64,000 nucleotides of DNA from Phytoseiulus persimilis (taxonomy: Eukaryota; Arthropoda; Arachnida; Mesostigmata; Phytoseiidae): the NCBI GenBank assembly GCA_037576195.1, contig CM075101.1:1-64000 (forward strand), in the 5' to 3' direction. How positions within the stretch are numbered: the first letter of the stretch is position 1; every line of letters starts with the position of its first letter. This document shows, piece by piece, positions 11,940 through 22,051 of this stretch. The notes under the pieces were generated by a model. It was not told where the DNA came from. It made no database searches and saw only the letters and a list, made by a program, of their open reading frames with translations. Both the position numbers and the translations under genes were made by a program.

Positions 11940-13073
11940 CGTCGAGGAAACACTCCGAGTCAGAGAGGGACCGTCTTCGCTGGAAGATACGTCCCTAGGA
12001 GTCCGGAGGACGCGTCCAGGACAGACGACGTGCGAGCAAGCGGAATGGCCAGAACTTTCACTCCGGGAGCTGCAGGCAATCCGACCGACGCAGGAGCATC
12101 GGGTATTGCGTACAGCGAGCAGCGTACAATAGATTCGGCGTTCCGAACACCCCCACAGCGCGACCGCTCGGAGCAGACATGCTTCCGTTGTGGTGCACGG
12201 GGCCATATCGCTCCTGAATGTCGGTCTCGAGAAGTCAATCGGATGGAGATCGAGTCAGAGTCGGAGCGCAACGAACCGGCCTCAGTGAAAGGAGTGAAGC
12301 ATGTCCTGGTCAATGGGACACCGTGGACGGCACGAGTGGATACTGAAGCAGAGGTGAGCGTAGTTGAAGAAACCGTAGCGAAAGAGTTGAAACTGGAACT
12401 CCGGGAGAGCCCGGTGAGAAATATCACCGGGGTTGGGAGAGGAACCTGTTCTCCGTTGGGTCGAGCTGTCATCACCATGGAAGCGGACGAACTGAAACAT
12501 CGTGAGGTTACGTTGACTGTGTTGCCAGATGGCAGCATCGGAAGCAGAGACATTCTTCTTGGGAAGGATCTGCTTGATCGTGGTCTCGTGACAATTTACT
12601 GTGGAGGCGATTCGTGGATACTGAAGCCTGAGATGTTGGCCGACTTCGTATCGGATTGGAAGGACATGGAGCGACCGCGATCAAGTGGAGAAGAAGTGAA
12701 GCTTCTCGCGAAAGAAAATGTAACCATCCCAGCGCAATCGATTCGGTTCGTGGAAACACAGTTGGTCGGCCAGCACGCTGACGCAGTGCTCTTGAACGAA
12801 TCCAACCAGTCGGGACTTCTCTGTCGTGTAGAGCAAGGCGAAGTGTTCGTTCCGTTCTCGAACAGTGAACGGATTGAGAGGAAATTCAAGAAAGGAGCAG
12901 TGGTGGCTCGGGCGAGTGTAATTGTACACGATGATGTTTTCACACTTGAGCCGATGGCTCAGGCGGAAGGTTCTCGAATTATCAACCAAGTGCAGGTCTC
13001 TCCGAGAGTCGAAGCGAAAGATGTGGATTTTGGTGCCGTAATTCCACAGCGAATTCGAGACGGCTTGCTATAA
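11940..13073 (+). pseudogene. gag-pro: gypsy-1 gag C-terminus and protease
   Basis: The frame is open from the BEL junction. It contains one CCHC zinc knuckle, CFRCGARGHIAPEC, then the retropepsin region WTARVDTEAEVSVVEE. The usual catalytic D-T/S-G is here DTE, so the flap-side glycine is missing and protease activity is doubtful. Later come HREVTLTVLP and DILLGKDLLDRG, typical of the protease C-terminal strand. The frame stops at TAA 13071-13073, but the next codons continue in the same frame into the RT. Family knowledge suggests a single gag-pol frame interrupted by one nonsense mutation. Confidence 0.8.
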
Positions 13074-14987
13074 ATACTAAATGAGAACCCCGAGGTAGTA
13101 GCGACTGGATTGCGGGACTTGGGACGGACAGATCTCGCAAAGTGCACAATCGAGGAGACGGCTGCGAGTGGCCCAATTTGGTCAAGACCGTTCCGATTGT
13201 CGTTAGTAGAGCGCGACGCGCTGAAGAGAATCATCGAGCAAATGTTGGAGACGGGCATCATCAGAGAATCAGCATCGCCATACGCGAGTCCAGTGATGCT
13301 GGTTCGCAAGAAAGATTCGTCGTGGCGTATGGTAATTGATTACCGGAAGTTGAACGAGCAAACAATCAGAAAAAATTTCCCGATACCCCTCGTGGATGAC
13401 ATTCTCGATGCAGTTGGGGGGAAGAATATCTACAGTACACTGGACCTTGCTTATGGGTACTTCCAAATACCGATGGAGACAGGTTCCGAGCGCAAAGCAG
13501 CTTTCATCACTCCAGATGGACATTACGAACCAGTGGTGATGATGATGGGTTTGGCGAATGGACCAGCAGTTTCCCAAGAACTCATGACGAAGCTCCAGAG
13601 GGTGATTGGCGATAAGACTGTGTTTCCATTTATCGACGACATGATATGTGCGGCTGATAAGTACGACGAACATTTGGAGCAGCTGAGAAAAATTATCATG
13701 GTCTTGAAAGAGGCAGGATTAAAGATTCGTTTGAAGAAGTGCAAATTCTTCAGGGATACCGTCGAATTCCTTGGCTTCAGGATATCCGCCGATGGTGTAC
13801 GCCCCGGGAAAGATAACCTGAAGGCAATTGAGGAATTTCCAAGACCATCAAGCACTCAAGATGTTCGAAAGTTCGTGGGCCTTGCAAGCTTCTTTCGTCG
13901 TTTTATAAAAGGTTTCGCCTCAATTGCAAGTCCAATGATTGCGCTGATGAAGAAAGATGTGGAGTTCCAATGGAGTGAAGATTGTGAGAGATCGTTCGAG
14001 GACCTAAAGAAAGAGCTAGTCGCGGAGCCGGTGTTGGCGAAGTTCACGAAAGGATGTCCGATTCAAGTTCACACCGATGCATCCGGATCAGGACTCGGAG
14101 CTGCGTTACTGCAGAAAATCGATGGTCATTGGAAATTGATTTATGCAGTGAGTCGTCGATTATCCGCGACAGAGAAAAACTACCATTCAACGAAACTCGA
14201 ACAGTTGGCTGTCACTTGGGCGTGTGAACGTTTTCGACACTATCTTTACGGCGAGAAGTTCGAAGTCGTAACGGATTGCGTGGCGGTTCAGGCTTTACGA
14301 AGCAAAACGTCGACCAGCCCCCAGATAGTTCGATGGTTGAACAAGTTGGCAGAGTTCACTTTTGACATCGTTCACCCAGCCGGTACAAGAATGCCGCACG
14401 TAGATGCGTTCAGTCGGTACCCGACCGAGGAAGCTGACGAAGAAAACCAAACAAGCGGTGGCGGAGAACAACCGAGCGCCCAGTCGGAACCAACAGTGAA
14501 GAAAGTGCGGCAGATCAGGTCGTTCGAGCACTCAATAGGAATGATTCAACAGCAGGATGAGTCCTTACGAGAAAAAATTCAGCATATACTGAAAAACCCG
14601 ACGAGATTCGACGACTTTACGGTGAAGGATGGTGTTTTGTACAGAAACGAGGAGTCAGACGGTCAGGTGAAGCTCCTGTTTGTGGTCCCAGATTCCATGA
14701 GGAAGTATCTATGCGTCATCATGCACGAGAAGTCAGGACACTTCGGGAAAGACAAAACTCTATCCCTGATAAAAGAGCGATTCTGGTTTCCCGGCATGAG
14801 GAAGTATGTCCATCAGCATATTCGAGTGTGCATTCCGTGTCTGTTCAACAAAGAGGTGGCAGGGAAGCAGGAAGGCCTTTGCAACTCATCATTGCCGCCG
14901 AAGCGACCGTTCTACAAGGTTCACATCGACCACGTCGGCCCGTTTCCAAAGTCGAGCGGACGCGAACACATTATAGTTCTAGTTTGA
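13074..14987 (+). pseudogene. pol: gypsy-1 RT, RNase H and integrase zinc domain
   Basis: In frame with the preceding gag-pro after one TAA. Motifs in order: SPVMLVRKKDSSWRMVIDYR, then FPIPLVDDILDAVGGKN, then YSTLDLAYGYFQIPM, the catalytic box FPFIDDMICA, the RT thumb FLGFRISADGVRPGK, RNase H HTDASGSGLGAALLQ with KLEQLAVTWACERFRHYLYG, and an HHCC integrase zinc domain HEKSGHFGKDKTLSL followed by CIPCLFNK. VHIDHVGPFPKSSG carries the first integrase Asp. The frame ends at 14987 right after this strand, where a small deletion shifts the reading frame into the next segment. Confidence 0.9.
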
Positions 14988-16147
14988 CGAAATTCGTGGT
15001 GCTGGAAGCAGTGAAGTCCACGGAGTCAAAGTACGTGATTGGATTCCTGGAGAAATTGATTCTGAATTACGGAGCGCCAAAGGTGATCGTGTCGGACCGA
15101 GGTACTGCATTCACATCGAGAAACTTCAGCAAATTCGTCGCAGAAAGAGGAATCACACATGTGAAAACGTCGACTCAGCGGCCGCAGGCGAATGGCTCAG
15201 CGGAACGGATGGTGAAGAACGTAGTTTCTGTTTTGCGGAGCCTCTGCTTTCATCCTGAGAAGAAGGAGTGGGCCGCGAAGGTTCCGATTGCTGCTCATCA
15301 TATAAACAGAGCACCTGCGAAGTCAACGGGTAAATCGCCGTTTGAGGCCCTATATGGATATTTGCCGCCGATGGAAGGTTTCTCGATGTTCGTGGACGAA
15401 CAGCAGCCACCGGGGGGATGGCGACCACCGCGAGCTATCCAGGAAGAAGTTCGAGCAGCTACCTTGAGAGCTCAGCAAGAGTACGCGGCGCAGTATGACA
15501 AGCATCGCAGGCCACACCGAATCCGATATTCAGTGGGGGATATCGTAGTAGTAAGGAGACTCCCAGTGGCAACGGGAGAACCCACCAAGCTGCAGCCGAA
15601 GTATCGGGGGCCGTACACCGTCAGTATGGTGTTGCCAAAAGATACCTATCAGATCACGCAGTTAGCCAGCCGACCCAATATCACCACGGCCCATTGTTCG
15701 CAGTTGAAGTTGTTCAAAGTCGCATGCGGGAGTGGAGATGAGATCGTTTCAGATGAGACTGAGACAGACGAGAGCGAAGGACAACCTGTGTCGACCAGCT
15801 ACCGCGAGCAGGCATCACCGCGAGGCGAGTCATCGGAGGATAGTCGAATGGAAACCAGTGGAACCTCCACAGAGTCGCCGCAGACTGGAGGCCCGGAGGT
15901 CGATCAGCAAACGCTAGAAACGGACGCTCAATTGGCAAGCCTCATGGAGAACACGCTCCACACCGTCGAGGACGAAGGAGCCGCGATTGGCCTGGATGAG
16001 GCGTTCATGGTTCCGCCTGATACTCCGCGAACCGATGGAGCCGAAGGAGGGACTCAAGACACTCCGGAGCAGGAAGAGGTCTCAGCCCAAGTAATTCCTT
16101 CCCGGCGATATCCGCAAAGACGCCGTCGTCGGCCACAGTGGTATTGA
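14988..16147 (+). pseudogene. pol: gypsy-1 integrase core and C-terminus
   Basis: It continues pol in a different frame with LTKFVVLEAVKSTESKY, then the second catalytic Asp in VIVSDRGTAFTSRNF and the Glu in QANGSAERMVKNV. RIRYSVGDIVVVRR and LQPKYRGPYTV form the GPY/F-type C-terminal module. The tail is acidic and ends RRYPQRRRRRPQWY. All three catalytic residues are present across the frame break. The stop at 16145-16147 is followed by ~85 bp of UTR and the 3' LTR. Confidence 0.88.
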
Positions 16148-16232
16148 TGTATATTTTCAGTCAGGTAGCTTCGATCAACCGCAACTAAATGTTCTATTCA
16201 GCTGAGGACAGCTAGGGAGTCGAATGGCCGAA

Positions 16233-16403
16233 TGGAAGGGAAGTGGTTTCGGATGCGCAAGAGCGCGAGAGAGAGACTTAGACGAAATGTGCACATGTCG
16301 TGAACGCGTCTGTAAGAAGAGAATACAGCCAGTGCGAGTTGAGTTACGGTCGCAGCGAGTCATTACTTCCGTACCCTAGTTGCCATAGTGGCTAGCCCTC
16401 ACA
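16233..16403 (+). repeat. gypsy-1 3' LTR
   Basis: 171 bp, beginning TGGAAGGGAAGTGG and ending CCCTCACA. It aligns with 9595-9765 without gaps and differs only in the first ~25 bases (three substitutions seen). It is followed by TGTG and BEL pol, the same right boundary as the other LTR copy. Confidence 0.88.
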
Positions 16404-18840
16404 TGTGAAACGCTGGTGCAGTGGTCACTCTGAACCCGGGCAAGTCCGGCATCTCTTCGGCCGCTGGTCGCGCCTTGAAACGGTTGCATGTGCGACACGC
16501 CACCAGCGCCTTGCTAGCGGCACGACGTGCTCTTAACACGAGAAACCTCCTCCTTAACCGCTGTAGAATCCCTTGCACCGCGCCGGCGTGCAGACATAGC
16601 TGCTCATGCGTCCACCGAATGTATGCCGCTACCACCTCGTTCTCTCCTGGGAGAATCACTGGATTCTTGATGTCGAACGTGACATCTTTGATATCACTCA
16701 ACCGCGACCGACACCTGATGAGCCCGTCCGCATCCAGGAATGGACTGAACTGGGAAATTTCGCTCTTTTTCGACAGCTCCTTGAGCCCCTGGCTGAGTTC
16801 TGCCCCGAAATGCTGCTGTTGCACCCGTTTGAACACTTCCCGTTCCGTAGCTTGCCATTCCGGCGCCGTGACTGTCTGTAGCCACTGTGGCCTGAAAACC
16901 CTCTTATACCGTTTCCATCGAAAGATGTACGCCAAAACTCTCATCGACTTCGCCCAAGAAGACCCGAGCGGTATGTTCAGCGCTCCTACACTTGCCGTGG
17001 TTACCCCAACAAAACACTGAGACCTTCTTTCATTCGCGACCTCCCGTTCTGACTCGTCTGAGTTTAGCGAATGACTCTGCGGCATACCCTCATTACCCAG
17101 CCAACTCGGTCCCGACAACCAAAACTTTCTGAGCTCCTCCGTATCTAGCGCCGAGAACCTCGAAACAAGATCAGCCGGGTTATCCGCTGTCCTGACATAT
17201 CTCCATTGCTGTGCTTCCGAACTACTCTGGATTTCCCTTATGCGATTTTCCACAAAGCTCTTCCACCGCTCCGGTCGGTCTCTAATCCAAGCTAGGACAC
17301 ACGCATTGTCGCACCAGAAATTCACCGACACAAAGGGAACGTTCACCGCCTCGCCTATTTTCTTTGCGATTCTCGTGGCCACAATGGCACCCAACAGCTC
17401 CAGTCTGTGGATGGACCATTCCCCCTTCAACGGTGCTACTCTGCCCTTCGCAATTATGAATGCTACCTTCACCTTACCCGGCTCGCCGATATCTCTCGCA
17501 CAGGCTACACACCCATAACCCAGCAAACTGGCATCGCAAAATATATGCAATTCTTGCGCGCTGGCGCAAGTCTGCCCAACCATCTTCCGGAAATTCCGCT
17601 CGACGCGGACCTCTTTCACGTGCATTAAGCGACCCGTGGTTTCCAAATATTCCGCCTTATCCACCTCGTCTAGCGGTGCGTCCCAATCTACTTTTTTCTG
17701 CCAGTTCTTCTGTAGCAGCCTCTTGAATCCTGGCATTATCGGCGCGACAAGACCGATTGGATCGAAAACCTGACTAGCGCCCTTCAGCAAAGCTCTCTTC
17801 GATGGAGAACTCGCCTTGAAAAACTCGATTGTCTTAGTCGCGTCAATATGCAGCGAATCCGCTCTTTTATTCCATCGGACACCCGGAAATTTGAAATTCT
17901 CGTCTCGGAAAGTGACGGTCGCATCCGGATATTTTGCTGTGATGAATTCCCCGAGTTCCGCTGAATTCGTTGACCACTTCTTGAACGGAAAACATCCCGC
18001 AGCAAACGACTCATTCAGAGCTCCAACCACTTCCTGCCCCTGTTGGACATTTTCCGAGCCTGCCAACAGATTGTCGACGTAGAAATATTTCTTTACGAAT
18101 TCCAGAAGTGTTCGATGCTCCGGTCTCCGCGCGATCTCGTGCTCCAGATGCAATCGGATCCCCGCGCAGTGTTGAAATGGTGCCGAGATCAAGCCGAATG
18201 ACAAACGACACGATCGCATTTCTCGAAACTTGGCTCTCGAATTCTTGCTGATTCCTAACGGCCACAGAAACCTCAAAAACTTCCTATGTTCCGGCGTGAT
18301 TTTGAATTGTAGATACGCCCTTTCTATATCTGCCGTTATGACTATTGGCAACTGACGAAACTGTAATACCACCGCAATCAACTCCCTAATGAGATTTTCA
18401 CCCTGGAACAATACATCATTCAGGCCTGCCGCATTTCGTGACCGCGCACTGGCGTCGTTCACTACTCTGACTTTCATCTTCGAAGTGGCCGTCGCCTGCT
18501 TCTTGATTACTGCTAGTAATGGCAAATAATGAGACTGCTCTCCGGGCCTGGGCGGATCCGTGAGTTCTATGAACTCCTGCTCGAGCAAATCTTGCATTTC
18601 TGCATCCACCGCTTCGAGCAGCGGTGGGTTTCTTCTTGCTTGAGCGAGGAAACTCCTCAGACGCCGCTCCGTGAGATCCCGATTGTCTCCTAAAGTATTG
18701 AACGGCAGCTGAATGACGTACCGCCCGTCTGGGTCTCTCGTCGTCGTTGATTCAAAGAACCGCTTGATCTCCTCATCGGTGCTTCGTCGTTCTCCTTGAA
18801 GTAAGGCTCAATACCCATGACTTCCGTGTCCCAGAGAAAC
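16404..18840 (-). pseudogene. pol: BEL pol RT-RNase H-integrase N-terminus, original copy
   Basis: Same content as 9766-11921, but here the upstream BEL sequence is retained. The open frame from 18609 begins MDAEMQDLLEQEFIELTDPP. Coding similarity continues upstream in the same frame (TDEEIKRFFESTTTRDPDG, then RYVIQLPFNTLGDN) to about 18780, where a frameshift joins it to the protease-RT linker. Motifs are YFYVDNLLAG, FCDASLLGYG, HRLELLGAI and CRTCNRF. Substitutions relative to the duplicate include KFPGVRW for KFLGVRW and GVTTASVG for GVATASVG. It is cut at 16403 by the gypsy LTR. Confidence 0.9.
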
Positions 18841-19088
18841 GAAACGTCCTCCGGTTCATACTTCGGGCGTACCACAACCGCCAATGAGACTGCTGTTTCA
18901 CTCCTAGGTTCCTTCCCTCCAGACCAAGCTTCCCTCTTTTGCCTAATAACCGACAATAAAGGCGAGTTTGCCTGAGTCTCCTGGTGTTGCCCGGTTCCAC
19001 ACAGGAAGTACCCGAACAGCGTCTCGAACGCTACGAAACCCCCGACCTTTTTTATGGACTGCCCCACAATAGGATACAAGTAATCCAC
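18690..19088 (-). pseudogene. pol: BEL protease-RT linker
   Basis: This frame carries YLYPIVGQSIKKVGGFVAFE and TLFGYFLCGTGQ, then FLWDTEVMGIEPYF, which are the conserved blocks between protease and RT in BEL/Pao. The block is bounded by two frameshifts: one near 19.1 kb, where the protease frame changes (the EINILIGVD strand lies in another frame than the gag-protease), and one near 18.78 kb, where it changes into the RT frame. Confidence 0.8.
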
Positions 19089-20995
19089 CCCAATGAGGAT
19101 GTTGATCTCGCTCGACCATGCGAGTATCTCGCTCCTTCGTTCCTGTCAGCTATTGAGCCCAGGTTCCCTACACACCCCGCCTCCGGCAAACAGCCTTCTA
19201 CCACATTCGCCAGCGCAGTGGCGTGTATGACCAAGTGTTTATTCGAGAATCGGCTCTTTAACGTGATCTCGACAATCCTTCCCTTGCATTTTTTCGGCTC
19301 TGCTTGGCCAGCCGCCTGTAGGAAGAAACTATCCGTGCCCACCGACTTCGCTTTGATAACGTCCGCGAACCGATTCGAAATAAGAGTCTTCTGCGACCCT
19401 GTGTCCAGCACGATCCTCCCGACTGCCTCACAGTGGTCGCTTACCACCTCCACATACCCCGTGGGGAGCCGCCTTTCCGCAACATTCGTTATTCTTATTG
19501 AATTCACGCTAGCACGCCCCGTCGTCTGGGTCACCACCGGTGCCGACGCCGCAACCTCTGCGTTCGACTTTACGCACAGCAACTCGTGATGTCTACCCTT
19601 ACATCTCGCACAAGGCTTGGCCTTGCACTTGTCGACCCGGTGATTACGGTTCAGGCATTTGTAACAGGCATTCTTCGTCGTTGCACACTTCCTCCGCTCC
19701 TCCTGGGACATTGGCTTCCTACACTTATTACTTGGGTGCTGCTCAGAACAAAAAATACACGCCTGATCTGCGGATAGGTTAGAGGCATGAACTGCGAACG
19801 AGTGTTGGCTACTTACAGCCCCGGTTGCACCGGCAACACTGAACCTATTATTCTCTGCTCGCCGGAAAGAGTTGCTGCTTGAGGCGCCGCCAAACCGATT
19901 TCCCTTCATATTCTTTGAAGGACTCGCCGCCTCCACTATGCCTCTCGACGATAGCTTCAGCCGTTCGACCTGTTTCTTCTCTTCAGACAAAAAGGCGACC
20001 AACGCCTCAAGCCTCGACTCTCCTTCCTCCTCCGGCTGTGCTCTATATGCTCTATCAAAATCCCTCCGCAGATCATACGATAGCGATTGCATAATCAACG
20101 TAGAAGCGAAAGCTGACATACCCTCGTAGCTGTTGCCCAACAAGACTAACGAATCGATGTTTTGTGCGAGGTCCTCGACGAAGTCTACAAACTTGCGGTT
20201 GACCACCGCTTCCCGCCTGAAACTCCAGCCGCATAGGCTTATGACCGTGTTGACATGTTGCTCCTCAGCCAGGACGATGTCATCAAATCTGTCGTAAAGA
20301 GAGTTCCTCGCGTCTTCGTAATTTTCTGCCGTGACGTCGTGGCCTCCCAGGCACCTCGCTGCTCTGCCCGACAACGTCTTAAGCATGAGTTCAAATTTTT
20401 CCAGCGAGTCCATCGCCGATGAATCCACGTGCAGTACAAACGCGTTTTTCCATTTCCGGAACCTCGTGGGATCACCGTCAAATTTCGGTATCCTCTCCAA
20501 AATGTCCTTCCATGAGCTTCTTGGCCCTGATGTCCTATGCTCCAAAGTCGAGTGGAGTCGTGACTCTCTCTCTATGACGCAATCATGTTGGACGGAATCG
20601 GATTCTCGCCGGGACCCCGCGCTGTCGGAAGTCCCTGGCTCCAAGCTCCTGATGAATGCCCCGATATCGAACTTCGCATCGGCGATTCTCAGCTCGTAAT
20701 CCATTGCCTTCGCGGCTTCCGCCTCCTGCACGTCATCCGAGAACAACTTCGAGTCCACGACACGCTGCGTCGCTTTGGTCAGCCGCTTTTCCTGCTCGCT
20801 AAGCAGATTGGCTGCTTCCTTGGCATTTGCTGCTGCTTTTTCACCGGGACCCTGTTCGATCACGTTCTTTGTTCGCGTAACCGACCGGGTAACTAGGGCT
20901 CTTGCCAACGAAAGCTCCCGCTTCAGACCATCCGTATTTCCACCTCCGGTCTCTCGTCCCGACAGCTCGACATCCGCTTTGTCTTCAATTGGCAT
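19052..20995 (-). CDS. gag-pro: BEL gag-protease
   Basis: A 647-codon frame with an ATG start at 20993-20995, placed ~100 bp after the PBS. The N-terminal ~130 residues are charged and helical (EKAAANAKEAANLLSEQEKR). The middle has the capsid-like WKDILERIPKFDGDPTRFRK and then FVLHVDSSAMDSLEKFELML. The nucleocapsid has several Cys/His knuckles, including CIFCSEQHPSNKC and CYKCLNRNHRVDKC followed by CARCKGRHHELLC, typical of BEL/Pao. The protease follows with RIVLDTGSQKTLISN, an intact DTG-S/T motif. The last ~30 residues are out of frame with BEL homologues because of a frameshift near 19.1 kb. Gag itself looks intact. Confidence 0.85.
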   Translation of the reverse strand: MPIEDKADVELSGRETGGGNTDGLKRELSLARALVTRSVTRTKNVIEQGPGEKAAANAKEAANLLSEQEKRLTKATQRVVDSKLFSDDVQEAEAAKAMDYELRIADAKFDIGAFIRSLEPGTSDSAGSRRESDSVQHDCVIERESRLHSTLEHRTSGPRSSWKDILERIPKFDGDPTRFRKWKNAFVLHVDSSAMDSLEKFELMLKTLSGRAARCLGGHDVTAENYEDARNSLYDRFDDIVLAEEQHVNTVISLCGWSFRREAVVNRKFVDFVEDLAQNIDSLVLLGNSYEGMSAFASTLIMQSLSYDLRRDFDRAYRAQPEEEGESRLEALVAFLSEEKKQVERLKLSSRGIVEAASPSKNMKGNRFGGASSSNSFRRAENNRFSVAGATGAVSSQHSFAVHASNLSADQACIFCSEQHPSNKCRKPMSQEERRKCATTKNACYKCLNRNHRVDKCKAKPCARCKGRHHELLCVKSNAEVAASAPVVTQTTGRASVNSIRITNVAERRLPTGYVEVVSDHCEAVGRIVLDTGSQKTLISNRFADVIKAKSVGTDSFFLQAAGQAEPKKCKGRIVEITLKSRFSNKHLVIHATALANVVEGCLPEAGCVGNLGSIADRNEGARYSHGRARSTSSLGWITCILLWGSP

Positions 20996-21097
20996 CCTGC
21001 CACGATTTTTCCACTAGCGTCACTCGGAAATCTTCTCCTTCACGAGTGACCTTGTCCGACCTTGCTCGAGCGTTGGCTCTCGCGTGGATTTATCTCT

Positions 21098-21114
21098 TAA
21101 ACTTCTGACACCAC
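21098..21114 (-). other. BEL primer-binding site
   Basis: On the element strand the sequence directly after the 5' LTR is GTGGTGTCAGAAGTTTAAG. TGGTGTCAGAAGT is the common start of BEL/Pao primer-binding sites. Confidence 0.75.
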
Positions 21115-21571
21115 TGCTGCTAAACCCTACAGGCTCCAACCTGGAAATGACGAGACTCGAAGGTTGATCCGTACCGGCCGCAGCCGTCCCAGGTGACCGT
21201 GGAATTTGCACTTAGTTGAGAGCGCTGGCTCTCTCGTTCCGTTCACTCGAACGGCGACTATGATACTGGACGTGCAACGTTCCACCCTGCGGCGCTGCAG
21301 CGCAGCTATCCGCCGTGCACCCTGGGAGCGACTTGACCATTTTATTTTGCATCCAAATATCGATTAGCCGTACTGCTGACTGGCCCTTTACCTAGATACA
21401 AAGATGCAGGTAGCGCCCTGGCGCTACACTCTAGGAGTTCTAGGCGAAATGGAGCGATCTTGTGTTTCCAACAGGTGCGCTTGTGGCGCCCCGCGGTGGC
21501 CTACGGCCGAACTACAGAAATCGCTTCCACGAACGTGTCGAGACTCTGGGGTCCGACCACCTTTCGTGACA
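21115..21571 (-). repeat. BEL 5' LTR
   Basis: 457 bp with ends TGCTGCTAAACC and TTTCGTGACA on +; same length as the 3' LTR. On the element strand it precedes the PBS and gag, so this copy contains the promoter region. Confidence 0.9.
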
Positions 21572-21573
21572 GA

Positions 21574-22051
21574 ACCTCGTTCAGATTCTCCAACTTGAAC
21601 CGTAAAACAACGAGCAGCAAGAGAGCGGGGTCTCATTGACTTCAGTCTCGATCACAAGCAAATTATAATGTTGCTTCAGAGGATCTAGATACGCTTTTAA
21701 GAAACGTTTGAAGTCGAGCTCATCTTCTGCCAATGTGATCGCTTTCCTAAGACCATTCCTGCACGCAAGCCTCTACGAGTTCATACAAAGCTTAGCCATC
21801 ACTGTAAGTTCAGGACTTAAGAGAACTGACAGCGTTTCGTGGTCAGTGGTGACTCGAACTCTCTGAGAGCGAGTCTCTCCACGAAATCTCAACTCATCTT
21901 CCATGAAGTTCACTGGATTGGAAGTGATTTCACACCTATCGTTATTAATATCAGGAGAGAAATTTTTGAAGCGCGCTACTCAGGCGCATCGTCAACCATT
22001 CCTGTAGGCATGAAAACTGACTTTCCATGAATCCTATCTATTCTGATGAGA
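21574..22051. repeat. direct repeat A, right copy
   Basis: Second copy of the ~480-bp repeat at 7368-7846. After TCTGATGAG the two sites diverge completely: BEL LTR on the left, GAGTATCGATGGGATTCGG on the right. Its ~97% similarity is lower than that between the two BEL LTRs. Confidence 0.85.

Larger units (their letters stand above)
11922..16403 (+). mobile_element. Ty3/gypsy-1 provirus, 5'-truncated
   Basis: It begins inside gag at a GGATCC junction with BEL and runs through the nucleocapsid, protease, RT, RNase H and integrase to a 171-bp 3' LTR (16233-16403), followed by BEL sequence starting TGTG. The 5' LTR, PBS and N-terminal gag are absent at this junction. There is no env. Coding damage is light: one in-frame TAA, one small frame-changing deletion, and an altered protease motif. 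Confidence 0.9.
7848..21571 (-). mobile_element. BEL/Pao LTR retrotransposon, disrupted
   Basis: The element reads right to left: 5' LTR (21115-21571), PBS, gag-protease, pol and 3' LTR (7848-8304). Both LTRs are exactly 457 bp and differ at about three sites, so the insertion is recent relative to other repeats here. Pol order (protease, RT, RNase H, integrase) is that of BEL/Pao. The copy is dead: there are two frameshifts (near 19.1 and 18.78 kb), and a Ty3/gypsy LTR and provirus split the integrase while part of RT-RNase H is duplicated. The bases outside the two LTRs (AGGGT and GAACC) do not form a target-site duplication. Confidence 0.9.

Noticed and set aside
19052-20995. Retroviral env or functional provirus in the BEL element
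   Set aside because: No env-like frame exists between pol and the 3' LTR, and pol is broken by frameshifts and a gypsy insertion.
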